Origin: Thalassococcus sp. S3
GTDB lineage: Bacteria; Pseudomonadota; Alphaproteobacteria; Rhodobacterales; Rhodobacteraceae
Reading direction: 5' to 3'
DNA: 64,000 nucleotides
NCBI RefSeq assembly: GCF_004216475.1
Contig: NZ_CP022303.1
Coordinates: forward strand, 310,001-374,000
Part shown: positions 43,311 through 51,921 of the stretch, one piece after another
Position numbering within the stretch: the first letter of the stretch is position 1
Layout of the letters: each line of letters opens with the position of its first letter
Translations under genes and position numbers: made by a program
Notes under the pieces: generated by a model
Seen by the model: only the letters and a program-made list of their open reading frames with translations
Told to the model about the DNA's origin: nothing
Database searches by the model: none

Positions 43311-44318
43311 TCAGGGCTTTTCGATGCCGAGGGAGGCAGGGTCGACCGTGGTCGCGCCCAGATCCTTCAGCGTATAGGCAAAGGTGCTCTCCAGGGTGGC
43401 GAAGAGCGCCTGCGCCTCGGCCCCGGACTGTCCTCCGATATCGTAGTTGTTGGCGGCGGCCCATTCGGCCACCGTGTCCGAGGCCATCGCGGCATCGAAG
43501 GCGGTGGTCAACGCTGCCTTAACGTCATCTGACGCGGAGTTGTGCACGGCAAAGCCGATGGCCTGCTTGAGGGGCAGATACTGGTCGAGCCCGTCATAGA
43601 TATCGAAGGCCGACGGCACGGTCATCCCCGCGATTTCAGCGCTTTCGGGGGTCAGCATGGCAAGCGGCTTGAGCTGTCCGCCTTCGATCAGCGCGGCCTG
43701 TTCGGCCAGCGAGGTGACGACCAGTTCGACCTCACCCGCGATGGCGGCTTCCTGACCGGGAGCGGAGCCCTTGTAGGGCACAAACCGGAATTCGGCATCC
43801 GCGCCCTGCTGGATCGCGAGCAAGTTGAGATGGTGGATGGAGCCTGCACCCGACGCTGCCGCCGGGATCGTGCCGGGAGAGGCTTTGGCCGCGTCCACCA
43901 GGTCCTGAAGCGTGGAATAAGGGCTGGAGGCGGGAACCGAGATCAGATCGGGCGATCCGCCGACGATGAAGGGATACCAATAGTCGAATGTCTTGTCCCA
44001 GCCGCCCTGCACGGCGGCGGTGACGTTCGACTCCGAAAGGCCGACGAGCGTGTAGCCGTCATCGGGCTGGTTCATCACATAGACCATGCCATTCGATCCC
44101 GCGACGCCACCCGTCTGGTTGATCACGTTGATCGACACCGGCAGGTGTTTTTCCATCTCGGCCATGATCATGCGGTTGATCGTGTCGGTGCCGCCGCCTG
44201 CGCCCCAGACCACGGCGGTGGTGATGTCGCGGTAGGGGTAGTCCTGCGCCGACCCGGCAGTTGCCAGCCCCAGCGCGAGCGCCGCTGCCGCGGCGGTCCT
44301 TGCGAATGTCCGTTTCAT
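43311..44318 (-). CDS. tctC: Tripartite tricarboxylate transporter substrate-binding protein TctC
   Basis: A 335-residue periplasmic receptor with a Sec signal (MKRTFARTAAAAALALGLATA, cleavage near SAQ). The Bug fold has TTAVVWGAGGGTDTINRMI, INVINQTGGVAGSNGMVYV with the carboxylate-binding loop, and FVPYKGSAPGQEAAIAGEVE. GAGGAAGCC precedes the ATG at 44318. It is first in the tct unit and divergent from a dehydrogenase gene. Substrate unknown; sugar acids or hydroxy-dicarboxylates are plausible from neighbours. Confidence 0.9.
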   Translation of the reverse strand: MKRTFARTAAAAALALGLATAGSAQDYPYRDITTAVVWGAGGGTDTINRMIMAEMEKHLPVSINVINQTGGVAGSNGMVYVMNQPDDGYTLVGLSESNVTAAVQGGWDKTFDYWYPFIVGGSPDLISVPASSPYSTLQDLVDAAKASPGTIPAAASGAGSIHHLNLLAIQQGADAEFRFVPYKGSAPGQEAAIAGEVELVVTSLAEQAALIEGGQLKPLAMLTPESAEIAGMTVPSAFDIYDGLDQYLPLKQAIGFAVHNSASDDVKAALTTAFDAAMASDTVAEWAAANNYDIGGQSGAEAQALFATLESTFAYTLKDLGATTVDPASLGIEKP

Positions 44319-44351
44319 ATTGGCTTCCTCCCAGCTCAATGCGTTTATTGT

Positions 44352-44371
44352 TGCATATATTTGCGTATGCA
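44352..44371. promoter_or_regulatory. Candidate GntR operator between tctC and the dehydrogenase gene
   Basis: TGCATA (44352-44357) and TATGCA (44366-44371) are inverted arms with an 8-base spacer in an AT-rich divergent promoter. A GntR gene closes the plus-strand unit (46560-47237) and is the likely binder. Confidence 0.55.
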
Positions 44372-44449
44372 TTAATGAATGTAGTGTCAACTTTTCGATG
44401 ACCGAATTCGAAAAATGTGCCACTCAAAGCAAAAGATGGGCGGGGGATC

Positions 44450-45541
44450 ATGAAAACAGACTTCGAAATTGCGGTCTTCGCGGGTGATGGAATCGGGCCG
44501 GAAATCACCGCGCCGACCGTGGATATCTTGCGGCGCATGGCCGAGGTGTCGGGCGCCTACACCTTGTCGATGACCTATTGGCCGGCTGGTGCTGCGCATT
44601 ATGCAAACACCGGAGACTCCCTGCCCGCCGCGTCGATGAAGGCGGCCCGGGCCTCAGATGCCATCCTGCTCTCGGCGATGGGGCTGCCCGATGTGCGCTA
44701 TGCCGATGGCACCGAAATCTCACCGCAAATCGACCTGCGCAAGGCGCTGGTTCTCTTTGCCGGTGTCCGCCCGGTCACGATCAAGGCAGGGCAGCCTACA
44801 CCTTTGAACCTTCCCGCAGGGCGGGATGTGGACTTTGTCCTCGTCCGTGAGAGCACCGAGGGGCTCTTTTTCACCCAGGGTCGTGGGGAGGTTGAGACAG
44901 ACGAGGCGCGCGAGACGCTGAGGATCACCCGTGACATCTCCGAAAAGCTGTTTCGGTTTTCGTTCGACCTGGCCCGCAGTCGCAAGGCCACAGGTCGCGG
45001 GCCGGGCAAGGTCACCTGCGTCGACAAGGCCAACGTGTTCCGCGCCTTTGCTTTCTTCCGCGAGATTTTCGACGAAACAGCCAAGGCATATCCCGAGCTT
45101 GTGGCGGATCACGCCTATGTCGATGCCACCGCGCTCTGGATGGTTCAGAAGCCTTGGGACTTTGACGTTTTGGTGACCGAAAACATGTTCGGTGACATTC
45201 TTTCGGATCTGGGCGCCGGGCTTATGGGGGGGCTGGGTCTGGCACCCTCGGCCGATATCGGGCTCGATCATGCGGTTTTTCAGCCCTGTCATGGGTCAGC
45301 GCCGGATATTGCGGGGCAGGGGATCGCAAATCCGATGGCGATGATCCTATCGGCGGCGATGATGCTGGACTGGCTTGGCTTGCGGCATGACAACGATGCT
45401 ATGGTGCGTGACGGCGCGCGTTTGCGTGAAGCCGTGGAACGGGTCGTTGCGGAGGGGCGCGCTCTGACCCGGGATCTGGGCGGAGAGGCTGGCACAGCTG
45501 TCGCGGCAGATGCTGTGCTGGACGCGTTGTTCGTGGCATGA
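44450..45541 (+). CDS. Isocitrate/isopropylmalate dehydrogenase family protein
   Basis: A 363-residue beta-decarboxylating dehydrogenase. Motifs: IAVFAGDGIGPEITAP, RPVTIKAGQPTPLN, VLVRESTEGLFFTQG, catalytic lysine in TCVDKANVFRAF, metal aspartates in DATALWMVQKPWDFDVLVTENMFGDILSDLG, and HGSAPDIAGQGIANPMAMI. It differs from typical LeuB and resembles tartrate/D-malate-type members. GGGGGATC precedes the ATG. It overlaps the Gfo/Idh/MocA gene by 4 bp and probably oxidises a substrate brought in by TctABC. Confidence 0.85.
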   Translation: MKTDFEIAVFAGDGIGPEITAPTVDILRRMAEVSGAYTLSMTYWPAGAAHYANTGDSLPAASMKAARASDAILLSAMGLPDVRYADGTEISPQIDLRKALVLFAGVRPVTIKAGQPTPLNLPAGRDVDFVLVRESTEGLFFTQGRGEVETDEARETLRITRDISEKLFRFSFDLARSRKATGRGPGKVTCVDKANVFRAFAFFREIFDETAKAYPELVADHAYVDATALWMVQKPWDFDVLVTENMFGDILSDLGAGLMGGLGLAPSADIGLDHAVFQPCHGSAPDIAGQGIANPMAMILSAAMMLDWLGLRHDNDAMVRDGARLREAVERVVAEGRALTRDLGGEAGTAVAADAVLDALFVA

Positions 45542-46563
45542 ACGGGCAGATCAGGGTCGCCTGCGTCGGGGCCGGATATTTCAGCCGGTTCCACTATGGA
45601 AGCTGGGCTCGCATCGGCCGTGTGTCGCTGGTCGGTGCCTGTGATCGTGACTTGGCCAAGGCCGAGGCGACCGGCCTGCCGGCCTATACCGACCTCGATG
45701 CCATGCTGGCAGAGACCCGCCCCGATCTTCTTGACGTCATTTTACCGCCGGTTGCTCAGGCCGAGGCGATCCGGGCGGCGCTGACAGCGGGAGTTCAAAC
45801 GATTGTCTGTCAGAAACCCTTTGGTCTCTCTCTTGCCGAGGCCCGCATTCTGACAGCCGAGGCCGAGGCGGCTGGCACGCTTTTGATCATTCACGAAAAT
45901 TTCCGCTTTCAACCCTGGTACAAGGTGATCAAGCAGGCGTTGCGCGGCGGGATGCTGGGCCGGGTGCTGCAGGCCACCTTTCGTCTGCGTCCCGGAGACG
46001 GGCAGGGACCGGCGGCCTACCTGGATCGCCAGCCATATTTCCAGCAGATGGAGCGGTTCCTGGTGCACGAAACCGCCGTGCACTGGATCGACACGTTTCG
46101 CTATCTTCTGGGAGAACCGCGTGCGGTCTACGCGGATCTGCGCAAGGTCAATCCGGTCATTGCCGGAGAGGATGCGGGATACATCCTCTTTGATCACTCA
46201 GATGGCGTGCGCGCGCTTTTTGATGGCAACCGGTCGCTGGATCACGACGCGGACAACAAGCGCCGCACGATGGGGGAAGCCTGGTTCGAAGGAACCGAGG
46301 GCACGCTGCGTCTGACCGGCGACGGAATGGTCAGGCTGCGTCGTTTCAACTGCAGACGGGAAACCGTTCTTTTGGAGGCCGACACCTGGGAGGGGTTCGG
46401 AGGCGATTGCGTGCATGCCTTGCAAGCCCATGTGATTTCTGGCCTTCTTGCCAAGACGCCCATCGAGAACCGGGCGCGCGATTACCTATCGGTGATCGAA
46501 ACGGAGGAGGCGATCTATCGCTCTGCCAGGGAAGGTCGGAAGATCACATTGGGGACCGGGTGA
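45538..46563 (+). CDS. Gfo/Idh/MocA family oxidoreductase
   Basis: A 341-residue NAD(P)-dependent oxidoreductase. The N-terminal dinucleotide fold is VACVGAGYFSRFHYGSWARI; the family lysine is in VCQKPFGLSL (about residue 97), and HETAVHWIDTFRYLLGEPR belongs to the C-terminal substrate domain. Such enzymes act on sugars, inositols or sugar acids. It overlaps both neighbours by 4 bp. Substrate unknown. Confidence 0.88.
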   Translation: MNGQIRVACVGAGYFSRFHYGSWARIGRVSLVGACDRDLAKAEATGLPAYTDLDAMLAETRPDLLDVILPPVAQAEAIRAALTAGVQTIVCQKPFGLSLAEARILTAEAEAAGTLLIIHENFRFQPWYKVIKQALRGGMLGRVLQATFRLRPGDGQGPAAYLDRQPYFQQMERFLVHETAVHWIDTFRYLLGEPRAVYADLRKVNPVIAGEDAGYILFDHSDGVRALFDGNRSLDHDADNKRRTMGEAWFEGTEGTLRLTGDGMVRLRRFNCRRETVLLEADTWEGFGGDCVHALQAHVISGLLAKTPIENRARDYLSVIETEEAIYRSAREGRKITLGTG

Positions 46564-47237
46564 AAGAACACAAACTTAAGCCAAAGTCGAACACACAGCG
46601 TGCGGTGGAGGAACTGCGCCAACTGATTTTTTCAGGTGAGTTGCCCGCCGGGTCCGACCACCTGGAAAGCGAGCTGGCCGAGCGTCTGGGCATGTCGCGC
46701 ACCCCAGTACGTGAGGCGGCGCTTACGTTGGAAGGGCAGGGGCTGCTAGAGCTGCGTCCGCGTAAGGGCGTGCGCATTCTGCCCGTTTCGGCCGACGACA
46801 TGCGCGATGTCTACGACGTGCTCACAGAACTTGAGAGCCTTGCCGCCGAGAACGCTGCCCGGCACGGATATGCGGAAGCGGATCTGGTCGAGTTGAGCCG
46901 CGCGATGACCGATATGGACCGCGCGCTCGAAACAAGAGACCTCGAAGCCTGGGCGGAAGCGGATGACAGATTTCATGCGGAATTGGTAATATTGGGGGGG
47001 AATTCCCGCGTGATCGGGATTGCCGCGATGATGAGCGATCAGGTGCGCCGCGCACGGGCCACGACGCTTTACATGCGACCATTGCCCACGCAGTCAAATG
47101 ACGATCACAGGGGCGTCTTGTCGGCGATTCGGGCCGGACGACCAGAGGATGCGCGCACCCTTCACAGGGCCCATCGTCAGCAGGCCAAGGCCATGATCAT
47201 CGGGCTGTTGGAAAAGCATAAACTGCATCGGCTGTGA
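46560..47237 (+). CDS. GntR-family transcriptional regulator (FadR/FCD subfamily)
   Basis: A 225-residue regulator. The winged helix is ELAERLGMSRTPVREAALTLEGQGLLELRPRKGVRI; the FCD ligand domain has DVYDVLTELESLAAENAARHG and DDRFHAELVILGGNSRV with metal-binding residues. The start is GTG at 46560, overlapping the preceding stop by 4 bp. It likely senses an acid intermediate and controls both divergent units through the site at 44352-44371. Confidence 0.88.
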   Translation: MKEHKLKPKSNTQRAVEELRQLIFSGELPAGSDHLESELAERLGMSRTPVREAALTLEGQGLLELRPRKGVRILPVSADDMRDVYDVLTELESLAAENAARHGYAEADLVELSRAMTDMDRALETRDLEAWAEADDRFHAELVILGGNSRVIGIAAMMSDQVRRARATTLYMRPLPTQSNDDHRGVLSAIRAGRPEDARTLHRAHRQQAKAMIIGLLEKHKLHRL

Positions 47238-47266
47238 TACCCGGGGCAGTTTGGTCGTAAAGATCA

Positions 47267-47306
47267 AAGACACAAGACCTCTGCTGTTGCAGAAGGCTTG
47301 TGTCTT
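47267..47306. terminator. Bidirectional terminator
   Basis: AAGACACAAG (47267-47276) and CTTGTGTCTT (47297-47306) form a perfect 10-bp stem, with an inner TCTGC/GCAGA stem in the loop. On the minus strand a T-rich stretch follows (TTGATCTTT). It separates the GntR gene from the convergent small membrane protein gene. Confidence 0.75.
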
Positions 47307-47321
47307 CGAAAAAGGATCTGC

Positions 47322-47465
47322 CTAGCCATCCTTGGCCAAGCTGGACGGCTCGGCGTTTTCGTCGCGCATCCGTTTCTCTACCTTCCTCTTACTGGTCACC
47401 GCGAAAATGATGACCGCCGAAATGGTGAGAAGCGCGAGGCCGCCAACCAGCAATGAAACATCCAT
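47322..47465 (-). CDS. Small membrane protein, EcfG-promoter driven
   Basis: A 47-residue protein: one transmembrane helix (SLLVGGLALLTISAVIIFAV) and a charged tail (SKRKVEKRMRDENAEP). AAAGGAGGCAGCT precedes the ATG at 47465, a very strong site. An EcfG-type promoter lies 38 bp upstream, and a terminator follows, so this is a complete stand-alone stress gene. No family I can name. Confidence 0.72.
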   Translation of the reverse strand: MDVSLLVGGLALLTISAVIIFAVTSKRKVEKRMRDENAEPSSLAKDG

Positions 47466-47502
47466 AGCTGCCTCCTTTCGTTTGCTCCATCTTCGACGGA
47501 AA

Positions 47503-47528
47503 AACGCGCGATCTTCGGCTCTGGTTCC
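47503..47528 (-). promoter_or_regulatory. EcfG-type promoter for the 47-residue membrane protein
   Basis: On the minus strand GGAAC (47528-47524), 17 bases, CGTT (47506-47503). This equals the alphaproteobacterial EcfG consensus and lies 38 bp before the start at 47465. It is within the tail of the amidotransferase gene region upstream. Confidence 0.75.
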
Positions 47529-47544
47529 GTCGGATTTCGCGTTG

Positions 47545-48267
47545 TTAGCCGTGCAGATCGCGGGCAAGACCGGTGACCGCCGGCAATTGTGCCCTGTTGC
47601 GGCGTCCGGCACGCGCTGCTGTCACCAGGGTGCGGAAAAGGGCGCGTTGGCGTCGGGCGTAAAAAAGGTGCTCGGGATGCCATTGCACGCCCAGGGCAAA
47701 GGGTTCACTGGTCCGTTCAATCGCCTGGATCATGCCGTCACAATCGCGGGCTGCAACGCGAAGGCCACGCCCGAGGCTGTTGACGGCTTGACTGTGCAGC
47801 GCGTTGACCCGCATCGGGTTGCAGCCGACGATACCGGCCAGGCGACTGTCTGCTTCCAGCGTGACGGTCTTGCGTGGCAGAATTGTATGATACTTGCGCG
47901 AACGATAGACGCCGTATGCATTCTGATGAAGCGACCCGCCAAGCACGATGTTCATCATTTGCGACCCCCGGCAAATCCCCAAAATGGGCAAATTGCGATC
48001 AAAGGCGGCCCCCAGAAGCGTGGCCTCCATCTCGTCACGCGCCGGGTCGAGGCGCGCCTCAAGGGTCAGCGCGCCGTCGTAAAGCGTGGGCGAGATGTCA
48101 TCTCCCCCACCGATGACAACCCCATCGACTGCCCCCAGTTCGATATCAGACGGATTTTGCCATTTCACCGCGCGTCCGCCAGCCAGCCAGATATTCAGTG
48201 CCATCAGGGGAAAAATCCGCCAGCCAGAGCGCTGAGAAACAGTGACACCAATCACAGGGCGTATCAT
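47545..48267 (-). CDS. Class I glutamine amidotransferase / gamma-glutamyl hydrolase family
   Basis: A 240-residue peptidase C26-like protein. The nucleophile elbow is ILGICRGSQMMNIVLGG (Cys99) and the histidine-glutamate pair is VQWHPEHLF (His197, Glu199). IGGGDDISPTLY is typical of gamma-glutamyl-GABA hydrolases such as PuuD. Its start overlaps the stop of the amidoligase gene by 4 bp. It may hydrolyse the gamma-glutamyl bond that the partner makes, or supply ammonia. Confidence 0.87.
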   Translation of the reverse strand: MIRPVIGVTVSQRSGWRIFPLMALNIWLAGGRAVKWQNPSDIELGAVDGVVIGGGDDISPTLYDGALTLEARLDPARDEMEATLLGAAFDRNLPILGICRGSQMMNIVLGGSLHQNAYGVYRSRKYHTILPRKTVTLEADSRLAGIVGCNPMRVNALHSQAVNSLGRGLRVAARDCDGMIQAIERTSEPFALGVQWHPEHLFYARRQRALFRTLVTAARAGRRNRAQLPAVTGLARDLHG

Positions 48268-49217
48268 GCGCTCTCCCTCCGCTGGATCAGCGGGCGGATG
48301 CGCTCATAAATCGCTTCGTCCCGGCTGCGTTCTGATCGGTCCTCTGCCCAAAGCTCTGCCAGCTCACGCAAAAGGCCATCGCTTTCCGCGATCGTTTCGA
48401 TGGCCACCCAGCGTTGCCATTCCTGAACGAGGGACCAATCCGCTTCGTCGATACGACATTCAGGCAGGCGAAAGTGAAAGGTCGGCCGCGCAGATACAGC
48501 GCTGTCGTTGACGGCACGTGCCACCCGCTCCGGCGCGATCTCGGCAAAAATGCAGAGCATATCGAGACCGTGATCGCGCGACGGCGCATGGGTGAGGTAG
48601 AGCGAGATAAGCTCATCCATGCTGCCGGGGGGCGCCAGTGCAAGGTGTCGCGCAAGCGCCTTTGGATAGGGATCCACGAATGTTGTGATGTCGCGGGTGA
48701 TATCGACTGGATCGGCGCGACGCAGCGCTCGTTCGACCATCGCATAGGCCCTGAGAACGGGAAGGATATCGTCAAGATCCAGCGACCGGACTTCGACGTT
48801 GAAGTGCACCCCCACGCCCAGAAAAAGCGACCGGCGGCTGCCAAGCGCGCCTTCGGCTCGCAGCAAGGTTTCCAACGCGCTGAGTTCGTTCAGTTCGGAA
48901 TGGGAGAGAGGTTTGGTTATAATCTCTACCGGGATCACACTGCGTGCGGCAGCGTCGATCCATTCCGACTGCAGTGCGCTGATATCCTGCCGGAAACGGG
49001 TGTCGAGGTAGAAGGTAACTTCACCAATGGATGTATCTGTGATGCGCCACTTGCCGTTCTTGTTGGTGACAGTACCGCCAAGGGCACGGCCAAGGACGTC
49101 AGCGGTCTCCTCAAGGGTCAGACCGCCGAATTCAATCTCAACGCCGATGCGCCGTTCTTTGCCGCGCCGCGTTTCTGAGACCGGAAGATCGGAAAAGTTT
49201 CGGTTTGTTGTGCTCAT
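48264..49217 (-). CDS. Amidoligase family protein
   Basis: A 317-residue protein of the putative amidoligase family, related to COOH-NH2 ligases with a glutamine-synthetase-like fold. It opens with KERRIGVEIEFGGLTLEETADVLG, which carries the acidic metal-site residues (EIEF), then KWRITDTSIGE and VPVEIITKPLSHSEL-like strands, and GVGVHFNVEV with a site histidine. Substrates are unknown. The paired amidotransferase downstream is the usual companion. It lies between csbD and that gene, in the stress region, though I find no EcfG promoter directly before it. Confidence 0.85.
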   Translation of the reverse strand: MSTTNRNFSDLPVSETRRGKERRIGVEIEFGGLTLEETADVLGRALGGTVTNKNGKWRITDTSIGEVTFYLDTRFRQDISALQSEWIDAAARSVIPVEIITKPLSHSELNELSALETLLRAEGALGSRRSLFLGVGVHFNVEVRSLDLDDILPVLRAYAMVERALRRADPVDITRDITTFVDPYPKALARHLALAPPGSMDELISLYLTHAPSRDHGLDMLCIFAEIAPERVARAVNDSAVSARPTFHFRLPECRIDEADWSLVQEWQRWVAIETIAESDGLLRELAELWAEDRSERSRDEAIYERIRPLIQRRESA

Positions 49218-49270
49218 AAGTTAAAGGTGTGGTGAAGCGCGTGCCCGTTAGAACCGGCCACGCGCGGCAC

Positions 49271-49471
49271 TCACGATTTACTGCTAAGCCACTCATCCAC
49301 ATCGGCACGCGCCTTTTCCTTTGACGCGCCGTACTTTTCCTGGATGACGCCCTCCAATTTCTCCCGGTCCCCATCAATCTGGTCCCAGTCGTCGTCGGTC
49401 AGGCGTCCCCACGTGCTTTGGGCTTCACCTTTGAGCTGTTTCCATTTTCCTTGAATTTGGTCCCAATTCAT
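49271..49471 (-). CDS. CsbD family stress protein
   Basis: A 66-residue hydrophilic CsbD protein: MNWDQIQGKWKQLKGEAQST, then WGRLTDDDWDQIDGDREKLEG. Function is unknown, but the family is a standard general stress marker. GGAGGCGAAGCG precedes the ATG at 49471. A consensus EcfG promoter lies 44 bp upstream. Confidence 0.92.
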   Translation of the reverse strand: MNWDQIQGKWKQLKGEAQSTWGRLTDDDWDQIDGDREKLEGVIQEKYGASKEKARADVDEWLSSKS

Positions 49472-49514
49472 CGCTTCGCCTCCGAATATGTTGCGTTGCA
49501 GCATTCACCTAAAC

Positions 49515-49539
49515 AACGTCCGCAGCCCGCTTCAGTTCC
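49515..49539 (-). promoter_or_regulatory. EcfG-type promoter for csbD
   Basis: On the minus strand GGAAC (49539-49535), 16 bases, CGTT (49518-49515), full consensus, in the csbD-histidine kinase gap. Confidence 0.82.
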
Positions 49540-49582
49540 GTCAAAGCGCGATTTTCTCTGGCGGTCCGCCTTAGCGGGATAA

Positions 49583-51367
49583 TCAGTAGTCCCGCTCTTC
49601 CGGTACGAACTCGCTGCGGGTGAAGGTCACGATCACCCGGTATTCGTCTGACGCTTCCTCGACTATGATCTCGCCGTCGAGTTGATTGACAAAAGCTTGT
49701 ACCAACCGGTTGCCCAGACCTGTTCCGCTTGGCGGGGCGCGTTCGTCTGAGATGGAGTTGGCGATCTTCAGCTCGACCGTGTCATCCTCTTCTTCGATCA
49801 GGCTGACATCAATGGTGGGCGCTTGCCCCTCCGGTGCACGCGCGTATTTCAGCGCGTTCGTCATCAACTCGGACACCAGAAGCGAAAATGGGACCGCCTG
49901 ATCCGGGAAGAGCTGAATGGTCTCGGCCGACACGTTGATGTTCTGCGGCACGATACTTTCAGAACCCAGTCTGGACATCTGACCGATCAGATCCTGGATC
50001 ATCGCGCCGGCGTCGATCTTGTCGATGCGCTCGGTCTGATAAAGGCGCTGGTGGATCTTTGCCAGGCCCAGAACCCGATCCTGAAGCCGGCCCACGATCT
50101 GACGGGTTTCGGAATGGGTCGCCGTCCGCTGCTGCATGTTCATGATCGACGAGATGAGTTGGAGGTTGTTCTTGACCCGGTGATGCACTTCTTTCAGCAG
50201 AATGGATTTTTGATGGACGAGAGCGTCTTTCTGATTCAGCAGCTCATTTTGCGTTTTGATCAGCCCCTCCATCTCGCGCATGACGTTTTCGCGGTCGGCA
50301 TCTTCCAGAATCACGCGATTGGCCATGGCGGCAAAGGTGTCGCGCATTTCGCTAAGCTCGCTTGGGACCGAGGAGCCCTTGAGCGGACTTGGTAAGGTAC
50401 GATTGCGCGCGAAGGAGACCATCTGTCCGCGAAGGGATTTGACGTGGCGGATAACGAGGCGATCCAGGGCATAGACGGCAACGAGAACGCTGGCGATCCA
50501 CATCAGGATCGGAAACGGTACGCTCCACACTGCGGGGCGGACCCTCGACGCGATCCCTTGGTCGGAAGTCCAGGTGCCCAGGGCGTAGACGGTCTCCGGT
50601 ATGATGGAGACAACTGTGTAGACGCGCTCTTGCCCATTGCTGTCTTCAGCGACAAAGACGTCCGAGGTGGATCCGACGAACCTGGTCAGATCAAGATCCG
50701 GGGGAAGTTGCCGCATTGCGGTATCGACACCCCGTTCCGCTGTCAGGATCTGCCCGAACGCGTTGAAGGTCAGCAAGCCGATCGGCTTTTCCAGACGGGT
50801 CAAGTCTGCGGTCGGGTCGATCCAGTCATGAGGTATCGAGAGGGTCAGATATCCGACAAAGCTGTCCTCCTCGAAAACCGGCTGGCTGACGATCACGACC
50901 GAAGTTCCGCTGAGCGGCGCATTGAAATTCGCCTCAACGACCGGGCGGGGGGTCTCCATGATCTCGTCAAAACGGTCGAACGTGGTAAAGTCATATTCCT
51001 GTTCTGTGCTTGAACAGGTCATGATCCCATCTCTGGGAAGGAGCCCGACAAATGAGTACTTGGGGTTGGCTTCGATGAACTGCCGAAGATAACTGTCGCA
51101 CCTTTCACCGTCGCGGCGAAGCGAAAGTGCCACGGCGCCAAGGGCTTCTGCCGCGCCGAAAGCACGCTCAAGAGAGAGTTGTTCGCGCGACGCCGCATCG
51201 CGGGTCAGTGTCAGAACCGACAGTTCGGACGAACGCGCGGTCTGATGCATGACTTCAAGCGTTTGCAGCACCGCGATGATGCCAATCGGAGCAAGCGCAA
51301 CGGACAGGAAAACCGTTACCCGGAATACCAGCCCCTTGCGCTTGCGCGCAGTCGGTATTGTTATCAA
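49583..51367 (-). CDS. Membrane sensor histidine kinase, HisKA_2/HWE type
   Basis: A 594-residue kinase. It has one helix near the N-terminus (VFRVTVFLSVALAPIGIIAVL), a periplasmic sensor domain of about 240 residues, a second helix (FPILMWIASVLVAVYALDRLV), a HAMP-like linker and coiled coil, then KEVHHRVKNNLQLISSIM with the phospho-histidine (His395/396) and an ATPase domain ending GTGLGNRLVQAFVNQLDGEI. The likely start is TTG at 51367, overlapping the ecfG stop by 4 bp; a longer frame upstream is a shadow of ecfG. Such kinases phosphorylate PhyR and so start the general stress response. The signal is unknown. Confidence 0.9.
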   Translation of the reverse strand: MITIPTARKRKGLVFRVTVFLSVALAPIGIIAVLQTLEVMHQTARSSELSVLTLTRDAASREQLSLERAFGAAEALGAVALSLRRDGERCDSYLRQFIEANPKYSFVGLLPRDGIMTCSSTEQEYDFTTFDRFDEIMETPRPVVEANFNAPLSGTSVVIVSQPVFEEDSFVGYLTLSIPHDWIDPTADLTRLEKPIGLLTFNAFGQILTAERGVDTAMRQLPPDLDLTRFVGSTSDVFVAEDSNGQERVYTVVSIIPETVYALGTWTSDQGIASRVRPAVWSVPFPILMWIASVLVAVYALDRLVIRHVKSLRGQMVSFARNRTLPSPLKGSSVPSELSEMRDTFAAMANRVILEDADRENVMREMEGLIKTQNELLNQKDALVHQKSILLKEVHHRVKNNLQLISSIMNMQQRTATHSETRQIVGRLQDRVLGLAKIHQRLYQTERIDKIDAGAMIQDLIGQMSRLGSESIVPQNINVSAETIQLFPDQAVPFSLLVSELMTNALKYARAPEGQAPTIDVSLIEEEDDTVELKIANSISDERAPPSGTGLGNRLVQAFVNQLDGEIIVEEASDEYRVIVTFTRSEFVPEERDY

Positions 51368-51921
51368 AAAGCGCCGGCTCCGTTTGATGCGACGACGGCC
51401 TGTGTGGCCTGATCCGTCAATTCTATGGCATCGTCGGCGTCCAAACTCATAAGTTCGGTTAAACGATTTCTTGCGCGGTTTACCCGGCTTTTGATCGTAC
51501 CGACGGCAACGCCACACATTTCTGCCGCGTCTTCATAGGCAAAGCCCTGCGCGCCGACCAATGTCAGCGCCTCGCGTTGTTCATCGGGAAGCTGATCAAA
51601 GGCCTGCTTGAAATCCATCAGGTTCAAACGACCATCATGCGCCGGCTTCTCGGCCAGGTTCAGAGAGATGACGCCATCGATATCGGCGACCTCGCGGTTG
51701 AGCTTTCGGCGGCTTGAATAATAGGTGTTGCGGAGGATGGTGAAGAGCCAGGCGCGCATGTTGGTGCCCGCCTCGAATTTGTCGATGTTTGTCCAGGCTT
51801 TGACCAGCGTATCCTGCACCATGTCATCCGCGGTGGCGGAGTTCCGGGTGAGCGAAAGCGCAAAGGCTCTCATCGAAGGGATGTGTTCGAGGAGCTCTTC
51901 GCGGGGGTCAGGCGTTGTCAT
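51364..51921 (-). CDS. ecfG: General stress ECF sigma factor
   Basis: A 185-residue EcfG-type sigma factor. Region 2 is LIPSMRAFALSLTRNSATADDMVQDTLVKAW-like, here beginning EHIPSMRAFALSLTRN; region 4 is EQREALTLVGAQGFAYEDAAEMCGVAVGTIKSRVNRARNRL. It directs RNA polymerase to GGAAC-N16/17-CGTT promoters. It overlaps nepR at its start by 14 bp and the kinase gene at its end by 4 bp. NepR would bind and silence it until PhyR is phosphorylated. Confidence 0.93.
   Translation of the reverse strand: MTTPDPREELLEHIPSMRAFALSLTRNSATADDMVQDTLVKAWTNIDKFEAGTNMRAWLFTILRNTYYSSRRKLNREVADIDGVISLNLAEKPAHDGRLNLMDFKQAFDQLPDEQREALTLVGAQGFAYEDAAEMCGVAVGTIKSRVNRARNRLTELMSLDADDAIELTDQATQAVVASNGAGAF

Noticed and set aside
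51368-51517. 50-residue N-terminal extension of the histidine kinase
   Set aside because: It overlaps the conserved end of ecfG and is very basic. TTG at 51367 with a 4-bp overlap is the natural start.
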